From JAMLHH01 sp964653095 (lineage in GTDB: Bacteria > Bacteroidota > Bacteroidia > Chitinophagales > JADIYW01): 64,000 nucleotides of DNA. Shown piece by piece: positions 24,303 to 33,213 of this stretch. The stretch is taken from NCBI GenBank assembly GCA_964653095.1, contig CAZZEH010000015.1:15379-79378 (forward strand), read 5' to 3'. The notes beneath the pieces are model-generated. The model had not been told where the DNA came from. It saw only the letters and a program-made list of their open reading frames with translations, and ran no database searches. The number at the start of each line of letters is the position of its first letter. Within the stretch, counting starts at the first letter, position 1. Made by a program: the position numbers and the translations under genes.

Positions 24303-25814
24303 ATGTCTAACATTGGCAAAATTACACAAATCATCGGTCCTGTTGTGGATGTGGCATTTACAGGAGAAGGAGCGAGGGTTCCGGAGATTCTTAATGCTTT
24401 GATAGTGAAGCAGGAAGATGGTTCTGAAGTTATATTGGAATGTCAGCGTCACTTGGGTGAAGACAGCGTTCGTACGGTTGCGATGGATGCAACTGAAGGA
24501 CTCAAACGAGGTTTGGATGTCATTGATACCGGTGACCAGATTCGTATGCCGGCTTCAGAAGAAATCAAAGGACGACTATTCAACGTGATTGGAGATACCA
24601 TTGACGGTATCGGTCAGTTGAGTAAAGAAGGCGGGGCGCCTATTCACAGAAAGCCTCCTAAATATGAGGACCTGACTACTTCTACTGAAGTGCTTTTTAC
24701 AGGTATTAAAGTGATTGACCTGATTGAGCCGTATGCGAAAGGCGGTAAAATCGGTTTGTTTGGAGGTGCCGGTGTGGGTAAGACAGTATTAATCATGGAA
24801 TTGATTAATAATATTGCGAAAGGTTATTCCGGCTTATCCGTTTTTGCAGGAGTGGGAGAGCGTACCCGTGAAGGAAACGACCTTCTTCGTGAGATGATTG
24901 AGTCCAACGTAATTAAATACGGAGATGAATTTTTGAAGTCTATGGAAGAAGGTGACTGGGACTTGTCCAAAGTGGATAAAGAAGCTTTGAAAGAATCTCA
25001 GGCTACTTTGGTGTTTGGTCAGATGAATGAGCCTCCTGGTGCACGTGCACGTGTGGCTTTATCCGGTCTTTCGATTGCAGAGTATTACCGGGATGGTGAT
25101 CCTTCAGAAGCTAAAGGACGTGATATCCTTTTCTTTGTCGATAATATTTTCCGTTTTACTCAGGCAGGTTCTGAAGTTTCTGCCCTATTGGGACGTATGC
25201 CGTCTGCAGTGGGTTATCAGCCTACATTGGCCACTGAGATGGGTCTGATGCAGGAACGTATTACTTCCACTAAGAGAGGGTCTATTACTTCCGTACAGGC
25301 GGTATATGTACCGGCGGACGACTTGACTGACCCGGCTCCGGCTACTACATTTGCTCACTTGGATGCGACTACGGTGTTAAGCCGTAAGATTGCGGAGTTG
25401 GGTATTTATCCGGCAGTAGATCCATTGGACTCCACTTCCAGAATTTTGGACCCTAAAGTGATTGGAGACAGGCACTATAATGTAGCGCAGAAAGTAAAAA
25501 ATATTTTGCAGCGTTACAAAGAGCTTCAGGATATTATTGCAATTCTCGGTATGGATGAATTATCGGAGGAAGACAAATTGATTGTACACAGAGCAAGGAG
25601 AGTGCAGAGATTCCTTTCCCAGCCGTTCCACGTAGCGGAGCAGTTTACGGGATTGCAGGGAGTGTTTGTTTCTATCGAAGATACTCTGGATGGGTTTGAA
25701 AAGATTTTGGATGGAGAGATGGACAAGTATCCGGAAGCTGCATTTAACTTAGTAGGTAGTATAGATGATGCGAGAGAGAAAGGTGAAAAACTATTGGCTG
25801 AATCCAACAAATAA
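24303..25814 (+). CDS. atpD: F1 ATP synthase subunit beta
   Basis: Catalytic subunit of the F1 sector. 503 residues. Seen: Walker A GGAGVGKTVLIMELI, the ILFFVDNIFRFTQAG Walker B, the ALLGRMPSAVGYQP and AHLDATTVLSRKIAE signatures, and GMDELSEEDK near the DELSEED motif. Preceded by 141 bp without a gene and followed 9 bp later by atpC. The separate atpDC pair away from the other ATP synthase genes is common in Bacteroidota. Confidence 0.99.
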   Translation: MSNIGKITQIIGPVVDVAFTGEGARVPEILNALIVKQEDGSEVILECQRHLGEDSVRTVAMDATEGLKRGLDVIDTGDQIRMPASEEIKGRLFNVIGDTIDGIGQLSKEGGAPIHRKPPKYEDLTTSTEVLFTGIKVIDLIEPYAKGGKIGLFGGAGVGKTVLIMELINNIAKGYSGLSVFAGVGERTREGNDLLREMIESNVIKYGDEFLKSMEEGDWDLSKVDKEALKESQATLVFGQMNEPPGARARVALSGLSIAEYYRDGDPSEAKGRDILFFVDNIFRFTQAGSEVSALLGRMPSAVGYQPTLATEMGLMQERITSTKRGSITSVQAVYVPADDLTDPAPATTFAHLDATTVLSRKIAELGIYPAVDPLDSTSRILDPKVIGDRHYNVAQKVKNILQRYKELQDIIAILGMDELSEEDKLIVHRARRVQRFLSQPFHVAEQFTGLQGVFVSIEDTLDGFEKILDGEMDKYPEAAFNLVGSIDDAREKGEKLLAESNK

Positions 25815-25823
25815 TAAATTTCT

Positions 25824-26066
25824 ATGCAACTACATATTCTGACACCGGAAGGTAACGTATTCAGCGGAGAAGCAGATGCTGTACAGCTTCCCGGACTGGA
25901 TGGATTGTTTCAGGTTTTAAACGGGCACGCACCATTGATTGCAGCTTTAAAAGAGGGAATAGTGAAGGTCGAAAACAGAGGTAAGGAAGAATTCTTTAAT
26001 ATAAAAAACGGAATCGTAGAGGTGCTGAACAATCAAATCTCTGTTTTAACGGAAGGTGTGGTATAA
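25824..26066 (+). CDS. atpC: F1 ATP synthase subunit epsilon (short form)
   Basis: 80 residues, only the N-terminal beta-sandwich: LHILTPEGNVFSGEADAVQL, then GLFQVLNGHAPLIAALKEG and VLTEGVV. The regulatory C-terminal helical hairpin of the E. coli subunit is missing, as usual in Bacteroidota. Connects the central stalk to the rotor ring. It shares a transcript with atpD and is followed by a terminator at 26095. Confidence 0.95.
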   Translation: MQLHILTPEGNVFSGEADAVQLPGLDGLFQVLNGHAPLIAALKEGIVKVENRGKEEFFNIKNGIVEVLNNQISVLTEGVV

Positions 26067-26094
26067 AATATAAATTATAATTTAGTACATTTAA

Positions 26095-26124
26095 GGGAAG
26101 CTCAGACGGGCTTCCCATTTTTTT
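26095..26124 (+). terminator. atpDC terminator
   Basis: GGGAAGC (26095-26101) pairs with GCTTCCC (26110-26116), followed by seven T. It ends two bases before the start codon of the next gene, which therefore must be transcribed from a promoter overlapping the atpC region or by read-through. Confidence 0.8.
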
Positions 26125-26126
26125 AT

Positions 26127-26891
26127 ATGAGAAAGACCAATATTGTTTTAACGATAGTAATTCTGAATCTGTTTTTTCTGCCGGGATGTAAGAAAGAAGT
26201 TCGGAATGAACCTCCAAAAGTAGTCAGTTATCAGGTTAAAGTCATTAAAGATTTTAATTCCTATTTGAAGTACACCTATAACGACGAAGGCTTTTTGTCC
26301 AACGTTTCAGGAGTGGATAGGGACAAAAGTCTCACTTGCGATATTATCTATGACAGGGAAAAAGTTTATCTGGAGTACAATAATAAGACCGCCGATGAGT
26401 GGTGGTATATCGTTATAGAAGTAGATCCGGAGACCGGCTATATTCAGACGATTGATGATGGGATGTATGTAGCAACTTTTATGTACGATTCTCTGCGTTT
26501 TAGAGATAATATCAACAGATTAGTGGCCAGTTATTATCACGGAGGGAAGTATGCGGGAGATTCACTCTGCTATCAGATTGTTTATGATGAAAACGGAATA
26601 CTTGAATCCTGTATGTATAAGGATGAGAAAAGAGAGTACACGTATTACACTGATGAGGAGTATGAGTCCAATATTTCTACAATTCCCACGGAAGCTTTTT
26701 GGGGCAGATTTGACAGAATTATAGCCTATTTACCATACACGTTTGGGCCTCCCCAAAAATATTTAGTAAAAACTGTACGAACTTCGGGAATTTACTACAA
26801 GAATTACAGCTACGAGAAAGACCAGCACGGGAGAGTTCACAAAATTATAAAAAATGGCGTGGCTACTCAGTATTCATACATTGACGAATAA
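26127..26891 (+). CDS. Lipoprotein of unknown function
   Basis: 254 residues. The N-terminus is a type II signal peptide (RKTNIVLTIVILNLFFLPGC) with lipid-accepting Cys21. The rest is repetitive beta-strand-like with YD-type stretches (YLKYTYNDEGFLSNVSG, YSYEKDQHGRVHKIIKNG) as in cell-surface RHS-like or DUF4595-like lipoproteins of Bacteroidota. No enzyme motif is seen. Likely exposed on the outer membrane. Starts right after the atpDC terminator. Confidence 0.75.
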   Translation: MRKTNIVLTIVILNLFFLPGCKKEVRNEPPKVVSYQVKVIKDFNSYLKYTYNDEGFLSNVSGVDRDKSLTCDIIYDREKVYLEYNNKTADEWWYIVIEVDPETGYIQTIDDGMYVATFMYDSLRFRDNINRLVASYYHGGKYAGDSLCYQIVYDENGILESCMYKDEKREYTYYTDEEYESNISTIPTEAFWGRFDRIIAYLPYTFGPPQKYLVKTVRTSGIYYKNYSYEKDQHGRVHKIIKNGVATQYSYIDE

Positions 26892-26914
26892 ATTTGTTTA
26901 TGGTTCAAAAAGAA

Positions 26915-26941
26915 AGCCTTTCCGAAGAAAGGCTAAATTTT
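26915..26941 (+). terminator. Terminator after the lipoprotein gene
   Basis: AGCCTTTC (26915-26922) pairs with GAAAGGCT (26927-26934) around a CGAA tetraloop, followed by AAATTTT. Confidence 0.75.
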
Positions 26942-27066
26942 ATGGTTCGCAAGAACCTAATCGTAGTGTTTGTCGGATAAAAATAATAAAAAATCGGTAA
27001 TTATAAACCATGGTTTTCAAAATAGTGCGAAAAGACTAATTTAGATGCTGACCCTTTAACCTGGGT

Positions 27067-27273
27067 TTAAGCCAAACTTTCTTCCATAGGGAAATATACA
27101 AGGAGTGTGGTATCTTCATCATTTATTACTTCTAATCGTCCTCCCATAGAGTCTGCTCTGTTAGACATGGATTTCAATCCAAAACCCTGATTTTTCTGTT
27201 CTTCAACGATTGCATAGTTTCTTGTTTCTTCGATTGTCAGCTCGGAAAATTTATTGAGTTTCTGAATTTTCAT
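27067..27273 (-). pseudogene. Remnant of a sensor histidine kinase ATPase domain
   Basis: 68 codons. The second half (GFGLKSMSNRADSMGGRLEV, then TTLLVYFP) is the G-box region that ends the HATPase domain of NarX/LiaS-type kinases (GxGLxxMxxRAxxxGGxLxx). The N-box, the phosphoacceptor helix and the sensor part are absent, and the first 26 residues do not look like kinase sequence. No response regulator is next to it. Probably the decaying tail of a deleted two-component gene; a short functional protein cannot be excluded. Confidence 0.6.
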
Positions 27274-27407
27274 TAGATTTTTCTTCCTTTCTAATACTAA
27301 TGTATTTGATTATTTCAAACAAAAGGGTATCTGTACGATTTGATTTTTTGAAGATTGGAGGGTTTTTGTATAGAGGGTTTTGAAAATATTTTTGACCAAT
27401 TTTTGTA

Positions 27408-28055
27408 CTAAGGAGCCAATCTTCTTTTTTGCCAATTCTTATTAAAAAGTCTGTATTCTATTCTGTCATGCATTCTGTTGGGTCTTCCCTGCCAAAACTC
27501 AATTAAAACAGGAGTGACCGCATATCCGCCCCAATCTTTGGGTAAAGGAATATTTTTATCTTCTTTGAATTGTGCTTCAATCTGATCAAAGTTTTTCTGT
27601 AACAGTTCTTTTGTACAATCGCTGCTTTGAGTAGAAGCCATTGCTCCAATCTGACTGCCTTTGGGTCTGCTGTGAAAATAAGCTTCGCTGATTTCTCTCG
27701 GGATTTTATGTGCCTGACCTTCTATTCTGATTTGTCGCTCCAGTTCCTTCCACCAAAACAGGAGTGAGACTTTTGAGTTTTCGGATATTTGTATTCCTTT
27801 TTTGCTGGTATAATGAGTGTAAAATATAAATTGATTATCGGTAAAGTCTTTTAAAAGCACGGCTCTCGAAGATGGCTGCATATCTTTCCCTGTGGTGGAG
27901 ATAATCATGGAATTGGCATCCACATCTATTTTTTCGACAGCCTCTGCCATCCACAGTTCAAAAAGAGGAAATGGAGTTTCCGGACAATTCGTTTCATTCA
28001 GCTCCCGAATGCCGTAATTTTCTCTGAGATTGGATAAATTGAAGCCCATTTTCAA
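27408..28055 (-). CDS. pdxH: Pyridoxine/pyridoxamine 5'-phosphate oxidase
   Basis: FMN enzyme making pyridoxal 5'-phosphate. 215 residues. Seen: RAVLLKDFTDNQFIFYTHYTSKKG (FMN contacts) in two parts, SRPKGSQIGAMASTQS, and the C-terminal FWQGRPNRMHDRIEYR that binds substrate and FMN. The last residues (NWQKRRLAP) are conserved. The start may be the first Met or the Met two codons later. Same strand as the rhodanese-like gene 40 bp upstream. Confidence 0.96.
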   Translation of the reverse strand: MKMGFNLSNLRENYGIRELNETNCPETPFPLFELWMAEAVEKIDVDANSMIISTTGKDMQPSSRAVLLKDFTDNQFIFYTHYTSKKGIQISENSKVSLLFWWKELERQIRIEGQAHKIPREISEAYFHSRPKGSQIGAMASTQSSDCTKELLQKNFDQIEAQFKEDKNIPLPKDWGGYAVTPVLIEFWQGRPNRMHDRIEYRLFNKNWQKRRLAP

Positions 28056-28094
28056 ATAGTATTTTTATCGTCAGGTGTGCAGCTTTTTAACGTT

Positions 28095-28544
28095 TTATTC
28101 TTCCATCGGATATCCCTGATCAATCCAATTGACCTTAAGGTTTTGTGAAAGATTAAGCAATTTGTGATTGGTAAAGTTTAAGTCATTCAATAGTTGAAAG
28201 GCAGGACGCACATTTGGGCAATGTTCAAAAGGACAGCAACCACAGTATATTACAATGGATGCATCTTTTGAGAGATTTTTAACGTGAGCTTCTAAATTTT
28301 TTAAATTTTCCTGACTTCTTGCATCGCCAATTTCTATCGCATTTTTTATAAGCCCCGAAGGTCCAATATTGAAAATGTGTATGGCAGATTTCTCGGAATT
28401 AATAATTTCTGTAAGTTCAGCAGGTTCCATAAGCTGCGAGTCAGCCCATAGCTCTGCTTTAGTTGTGCCGGTATTGCTTTGAAAAGAAACAATTAAGACA
28501 GAAAACAGTATCAGGGGCAGATTGAAGAGCACTTTTTTGTTCAT
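28095..28544 (-). CDS. Exported rhodanese-like domain protein
   Basis: 149 residues from the Met at 28544 (MNKKVLF); 17 upstream codons are open but not signal-like. Signal peptide to about residue 27. The rest is a rhodanese fold whose active-site loop reads IVIYCGCCPFEHCPNVRPAF, with the cysteine cluster CGCCP in place of the usual CxxGxRS. This suggests a periplasmic sulfur-transfer or redox role rather than classical thiosulfate sulfurtransferase. Downstream of a TonB receptor and upstream of pdxH on the same strand. Confidence 0.75.
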   Translation of the reverse strand: MNKKVLFNLPLILFSVLIVSFQSNTGTTKAELWADSQLMEPAELTEIINSEKSAIHIFNIGPSGLIKNAIEIGDARSQENLKNLEAHVKNLSKDASIVIYCGCCPFEHCPNVRPAFQLLNDLNFTNHKLLNLSQNLKVNWIDQGYPMEE

Positions 28545-28627
28545 GGTCAGATGTTTGATTTGATACGAAGCAAATATAGTCAAAAAGCATTCCACAGATG
28601 AGTAATAAGGATGCAGAAAAATATGGT

Positions 28628-30988
28628 TTAAATAGTTACAATTAATTTTAAACTGAAATTTCTTCCCATATTATATATTCCCATTTTTCCGGTTACAGGA
28701 TTTTCGGGAGCATACTTTAAACGGCTTAAGTGACTCTGATAGATGATATCCGCCAGATTTTCTCCGCTGAACACAATACTTAAAAAATCTTTCCTGTTGA
28801 ATGCTTTTATATCGGTACCTATTCCTAAACCTAATAGGGTGTAGGAAGGAGCCCGGCTTTCTGTTTCATAAGCTTCAAAAATTTTATTCTGTCTAAAATA
28901 ATGATCTACAAAAAACTTAAAATAATATTCAGAGAAAACTTTTTTGGGAGTCTGTCTGAGAGCTTTTATTTCAAAATGATACTTATGTGCAGGAATAAAC
29001 GGCAGATTTCTGATGCTGTCAGCCTGACCGGGTTGTACTCCTCTTACAATGGAAAGAGATTGTGCCACGTGCAGCCAGTCTAAAGGGTGCGGATGGAAGT
29101 CAAGATATATTTCGCCGCCATATAGGACAGCCAATCCGGCAGTGTACTCAAACTCCGAAATAACCTGTCCCGGTTCATAATGCCCGACTGTCGATGGTTT
29201 TTTCTGAAGATAAATATAATTGGATATCAGATTTGCAAAAGGAGTAAACTCCAGCGTGACATGTTCGGAATTGAGGTAGTATCCTAAATCAAGCTGAGTG
29301 CTGTTTTCGGGTTTGAGGTCTGCCCGACCGCTTTCATGTCTGAAGGTACCTTCGTGAATACCATTGGAGGCTAATTCGGAAATATTGGGTGCTCTGTAAC
29401 CTTTGGACAGATTGATTTTCAGTACGGAAGATTTTGCAGGCTGATAGGAAATTCCGAGACTGCCCGAAACGCCTTTAAAATATCTTTTTATAGAAGTAAA
29501 TTTTTGCGTGACATTGAGCTCGGATTCAGGTACAGGAAGATTATTTTCATCCAAAAACAGAGAATGAGCACGCAAGAATCGATTATCCATCCGAATACCT
29601 CCGTCAAAAGTAATCTTGTTGAAAGTCTTTTTTATAAAACCGAAAAAGCCAAAATCAAACAATCGGTAGTCTGGGATAAGAAACTCTTCTCCTTTATTGT
29701 GATTGGTCTGTTGCATACCACTCACTCCCAAAGTGACTTCCCAATCGTTCTTTCTGTCGAAATTATATCGGAGATTGTACGAGAATGTATTTAACTTTAA
29801 AAACATTTCCGGCTCTGATGGGTTTGCAGCGTCTTCATATTCTCTCCTGAAATTTTGCTGGTACCCTATGTCGGATTTTATGGCTCCCCGATTTAGAATG
29901 AAATAACTGTTGGAAGTCAGATTGAAATGGTTGATTTTTTGATGCGGGAAATCTGTAAAATAAACTCTGAGTTTATCGGGAGAGTCTGAAATTAAATTTC
30001 CCAAACTGTCTCTTTCTCCTTCTGTAATTCCGAGTTTTGTATTAAATGAGCTTGCGGTCAGGTGTGTGTATCCCCATTGTTTGTTTACGCCTAAAAATAA
30101 CTTTCCGTTCCACTCTTGAAATCCAGTATTGAATACTTTTCCGTCCAGTTTGTTTTTATACGATCCGGCAAGTTTATGAGAGAATTGGGTCATCCAAAGA
30201 AAATTGTTTTTGTTACCCTGATTTGATATGGAATGGCCTATCAGGTGTTGGTTGCTCTGATAAGCGGTTGTCAGATTTGTTCGAATATGACCATCGGGAA
30301 GCGGTCTCGGAGAGAGAAAGTTTAATACGCCTGCTATTCCGTCAGAACCGTACACAAGGCTTCCGGGGCCTTTGATAATCTCTGCTCGTTCTACCGCGTA
30401 TTCATCTATTTCGATGCCGTGCTCATCTCCCCATTGCTGGCCTTCTATGCGTATTCCGTTTTGCAGCGTAAGAATTCGGTTGTATCCCAGTCCCCGTATA
30501 ATCGGTTTGGAGACAGAAGTCCCGGTAGTAATTTGACTGATTCCGGGGATATTTTTTAAAGCATCTATTAAGTTTGATGCAGTACTTTCTCTAAAAAATT
30601 TTTTACCAAATGCCTTTATTGGCGTAGAGTTGGTCATTCTCTCTGAACTGCGCATGACTCCGGTCACTACTGTTTCACTTAATTCTGTTACGGCTGATTC
30701 TAAGGAGAAGTTAATAACGGTATCACTTCTGACAGAAATTATACGAGAGATTGTTTGAAATCCGGTATAACTTATTTCTAAGTAAAAATCGCCGGATTTG
30801 ATATTTTCAATCAAATAATTACCGTTCAAATCCGTAATTGTTCCGGTTTTTAAGTCTTCTATATATATAGAAACTCCCGGCAGAGTCATTTCTGTATCTG
30901 CCTCTCGAATATTGCCCGAGACAGTCCATTCTGCCTTCAAATTAATACTGGCAGATACGAATAAACTCAAAAAAAAGATCTTCTTCAT
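28628..30988 (-). CDS. TonB-dependent outer membrane receptor
   Basis: 786 residues from the Met at 30988 (MKKIFFLSL); the open frame extends 52 codons further but into the oxyR end. Signal peptide about 1-19. Then a CarboxypepD_reg-like domain (WTVSGNIREADTEMTLPGVS, DLNGNYLIENI), a plug (ALKNIPGISQI, PIIRGLGYNRILTLQNGIR) and a 22-strand barrel ending in FSLKLIVTI. Lies 35 bp downstream of oxyR on the same strand, suggesting peroxide or metal-linked control. The substrate is unknown; iron chelates or metals are plausible from the neighbourhood. Confidence 0.9.
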   Translation of the reverse strand: MKKIFFLSLFVSASINLKAEWTVSGNIREADTEMTLPGVSIYIEDLKTGTITDLNGNYLIENIKSGDFYLEISYTGFQTISRIISVRSDTVINFSLESAVTELSETVVTGVMRSSERMTNSTPIKAFGKKFFRESTASNLIDALKNIPGISQITTGTSVSKPIIRGLGYNRILTLQNGIRIEGQQWGDEHGIEIDEYAVERAEIIKGPGSLVYGSDGIAGVLNFLSPRPLPDGHIRTNLTTAYQSNQHLIGHSISNQGNKNNFLWMTQFSHKLAGSYKNKLDGKVFNTGFQEWNGKLFLGVNKQWGYTHLTASSFNTKLGITEGERDSLGNLISDSPDKLRVYFTDFPHQKINHFNLTSNSYFILNRGAIKSDIGYQQNFRREYEDAANPSEPEMFLKLNTFSYNLRYNFDRKNDWEVTLGVSGMQQTNHNKGEEFLIPDYRLFDFGFFGFIKKTFNKITFDGGIRMDNRFLRAHSLFLDENNLPVPESELNVTQKFTSIKRYFKGVSGSLGISYQPAKSSVLKINLSKGYRAPNISELASNGIHEGTFRHESGRADLKPENSTQLDLGYYLNSEHVTLEFTPFANLISNYIYLQKKPSTVGHYEPGQVISEFEYTAGLAVLYGGEIYLDFHPHPLDWLHVAQSLSIVRGVQPGQADSIRNLPFIPAHKYHFEIKALRQTPKKVFSEYYFKFFVDHYFRQNKIFEAYETESRAPSYTLLGLGIGTDIKAFNRKDFLSIVFSGENLADIIYQSHLSRLKYAPENPVTGKMGIYNMGRNFSLKLIVTI

Positions 30989-31023
30989 GTATTGGCTTTG
31001 AGATTTTGACATCAATATTCCTT

Positions 31024-31968
31024 TTACTTCCATTCTACTATTGTCCCCCGCGATTTTAAAAGCATTTCTTCGGGGATAGAATTGCAAATATGATTGTGAA
31101 GTATTTCGAGCAAATCTTTTTTTGAGTGATTGCGGATATAGCACAAACTGATTTCCCTAATGGGTGGAGGTGAGTCAAAGCTCAAAATTCGGTTTAGGTG
31201 TCGGACGGGCAATTCCAGGGCGGCCAGTTCGGGGATAAAAGTAAATCCGCCCTCTGTATCCACTAATTTTTTTAATGTTTCAATTGAGCCGCTTTCATAT
31301 TTAATCTGTTCTTTATGCTCTTGGGAAAGAAATCTGTTGCAAAAATTAACGACCTGATCTTTGAAACAGTTGCCATCCGTGAGCATCCACATATCCTGCC
31401 TTTCTGCGATATCCTGCGGATTTAAGCTGTTTTTTAGACGGAGCGGATGATTGAAATGAGTGTAAACTTTTATTTCCTCATAAAACAGGACGGATTCCTG
31501 AATATTTTCTTCGTGTAAAGGTGTAGATAAAATGCCGACATCTAACTGATCCTTATTTAAGCCTTCTATCATTTCTGAGGTGGTCAGTTCTTTGATGTGC
31601 AGCTGAATTCCGGGATGTTGTTTTCGTATTTTCCCAATGACCAGTGGCAACAGGTAAGGTGATATGGTAGGAAGTATTCCTATATGCAATCTGCCCGAAA
31701 TTTCCTGATAGTATTGTTTAGGGATTAACTCGATTTTTTTTGATTCTCTGAGTACATGCCTTGCCTGCTCTATAATCAGTGCCCCTATTTCGGTGGGTAC
31801 TATAGGATGCTTGGTTCGGTCAAAAATTTTGATGTTTAATTCTTCTTCCATTTTCTTTATCTGCATGGAAAGTGTGGGCTGGGTGACCATACATTTTTCG
31901 GCTGCCTGACCGAAATGCCGATAGGTATCTACCGCCGCAATGTATTCTAATTGAGTAAGAGTTGTCAT
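31024..31968 (-). CDS. oxyR: Hydrogen peroxide-sensing LysR regulator OxyR
   Basis: 314 residues. N-terminal winged helix (TLTQLEYIAAVDTYRHFGQA) and a substrate-binding-like domain. The redox pair is present with the exact E. coli spacing: Cys201 and Cys210 in GNCFKDQVVNFC (E. coli Cys199 and Cys208, also 9 apart). On oxidation a disulfide forms and transcription of peroxide-defence genes is switched. Divergent from dps, peroxiredoxin and AhpD-like genes across a 99-bp region with a partial palindrome. Followed on its own strand by a TonB receptor. Confidence 0.93.
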   Translation of the reverse strand: MTTLTQLEYIAAVDTYRHFGQAAEKCMVTQPTLSMQIKKMEEELNIKIFDRTKHPIVPTEIGALIIEQARHVLRESKKIELIPKQYYQEISGRLHIGILPTISPYLLPLVIGKIRKQHPGIQLHIKELTTSEMIEGLNKDQLDVGILSTPLHEENIQESVLFYEEIKVYTHFNHPLRLKNSLNPQDIAERQDMWMLTDGNCFKDQVVNFCNRFLSQEHKEQIKYESGSIETLKKLVDTEGGFTFIPELAALELPVRHLNRILSFDSPPPIREISLCYIRNHSKKDLLEILHNHICNSIPEEMLLKSRGTIVEWK

Positions 31969-31979
31969 AGATTTTGACT

Positions 31980-32033
31980 ATTGAGTTATAAATATAATCA
32001 ATTTTTATTATTATTAGGTCTGTTGTATCTTTG
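31980..32033 (+). promoter_or_regulatory. oxyR-dps intergenic control region
   Basis: A partial palindrome (ATTGA at 31980-31984, TCAAT at 31998-32002, 13 bp apart) may be an OxyR site. A TATCTTTG at 32026-32033 matches the -7 consensus and would start transcription 28 bp before dps. The assignment of the palindrome to OxyR is inference. Confidence 0.5.
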
Positions 32034-32067
32034 TTAGGTATTCAACCAACATATAAAAATAATAGCT

Positions 32068-32547
32068 ATGAAAGTAGGACTAACAAAAATCGGATTAGAT
32101 AAGACTCAGTCAGAAAAGCTGGCTGCTGAACTTAATCAGCTACTATCAAATTATGAAATTTTTTATCAGAGTTTGAGAGGATTACATTGGAATATAAAAG
32201 GGCAGAGCTTTTTTGAACTGCATGCAAAGTTTGAAGAATTATATACGGATGCTCAGGTAAAAATTGATGAGATTGCCGAGCGTATATTGACTTTGGGTTT
32301 CACTCCGCTACACACTTTTGAAGACTATATTCGCCATGCAGAGGTAGAGGTCGGAAAAAATATATCCGAGCCTGTCCCTGCAGTAACTTTGGTAGTGGAA
32401 AGTTTAAAAACATTGGTTATTATAGAGCGTCAAATGCTGGAAACAGCAGAGCAATTGGGCGATGAAGGTACACTGACTCTTTTGACTGATTTTATTACAG
32501 AACAGGAGAAAACGATTTGGATGTATAATGCATGGCTCAGCAAATAA
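32068..32547 (+). CDS. dps: Dps family DNA-binding ferritin-like protein
   Basis: 159 residues. Forms dodecamers that oxidise Fe2+ with H2O2 and protect DNA. The intersubunit ferroxidase ligands are visible: His40 in GLHWNIKG, His52 and Glu56 in ELHAKFEELY, and Asp67 and Glu71 in KIDEIAERI. The N-terminal tail is short and only modestly charged. First of three peroxide-defence genes on the plus strand, divergent from oxyR. Confidence 0.95.
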   Translation: MKVGLTKIGLDKTQSEKLAAELNQLLSNYEIFYQSLRGLHWNIKGQSFFELHAKFEELYTDAQVKIDEIAERILTLGFTPLHTFEDYIRHAEVEVGKNISEPVPAVTLVVESLKTLVIIERQMLETAEQLGDEGTLTLLTDFITEQEKTIWMYNAWLSK

Positions 32548-32579
32548 TTATTTATTCATTTAAAACTAAATCATAAAAA

Positions 32580-33125
32580 ATGGGACTATTATCAGTAGGG
32601 AAAAAGTTTCCTGCATTTTCAAAACAGGCAGTGGTAAGTATAGAGAAGGATCAGGAATTTGCCACTATTACGAACGAAGATCACATCAAAGAAGGACAGT
32701 GGATGGTCATTTTTTTCTGGCCTAAAGATTTCACTTTCGTATGTCCGACAGAGATTGCTGCATTCAATGATGCATTTGATGAGTTTAGAGACCGGGATAC
32801 TATGCTGATTGGCGGCTCAACGGATTCTGAATTTGTACACTTGGCATGGCGCAACAATAACGAGGATTTGAAAAACCTTAAATATCCGATGCTTGCTGAT
32901 ACGAGCAAATCTTTGTCTGATGAACTGGGAATTTTGACAGAAGACGATGAAAGAGTTTGTTACAGAGCTACATTTATAGTGGACCCGGACGGTATTGTAA
33001 GATGGGTAAACGTAAATGATTTGTCAGTAGGAAGAAATGTGAAAGAAGTGATTCGCGTGTTGGATGCTTTGCAGACAGATGAACTTTGCCCTTGCAACTG
33101 GGAAAAAGGCGAGGCGACTTTGTAA
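32580..33125 (+). CDS. Peroxiredoxin, AhpC/TSA family
   Basis: 181 residues. Peroxidatic Cys55 in FTFVCPTEIAAF, with the supporting Arg region RATFIVDPDGIVRWV. A CPC motif near the C-terminus (Cys170, Cys172 in DELCPCNWEKG) supplies the resolving thiol. Reduces H2O2 and organic peroxides, probably with AhpD-like or thioredoxin as electron donor. Lies 32 bp after dps and is followed by a strong hairpin terminator. Confidence 0.95.
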   Translation: MGLLSVGKKFPAFSKQAVVSIEKDQEFATITNEDHIKEGQWMVIFFWPKDFTFVCPTEIAAFNDAFDEFRDRDTMLIGGSTDSEFVHLAWRNNNEDLKNLKYPMLADTSKSLSDELGILTEDDERVCYRATFIVDPDGIVRWVNVNDLSVGRNVKEVIRVLDALQTDELCPCNWEKGEATL

Positions 33126-33154
33126 ACAAACAAAGCAATCCCGCTTAAACAAAA

Positions 33155-33194
33155 GCCGCTGCAGATACGTATGTAGAAGTAGCGGCATTTTTTT
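33155..33194 (+). terminator. Terminator after the peroxiredoxin gene
   Basis: GCCGCT (33155-33160) pairs with AGCGGC (33181-33186), followed by seven T. It reduces but may not block transcription into the AhpD-like gene 20 bp away. Confidence 0.75.
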
Positions 33195-33213
33195 ACTTTA
33201 AAATTTGATATTC

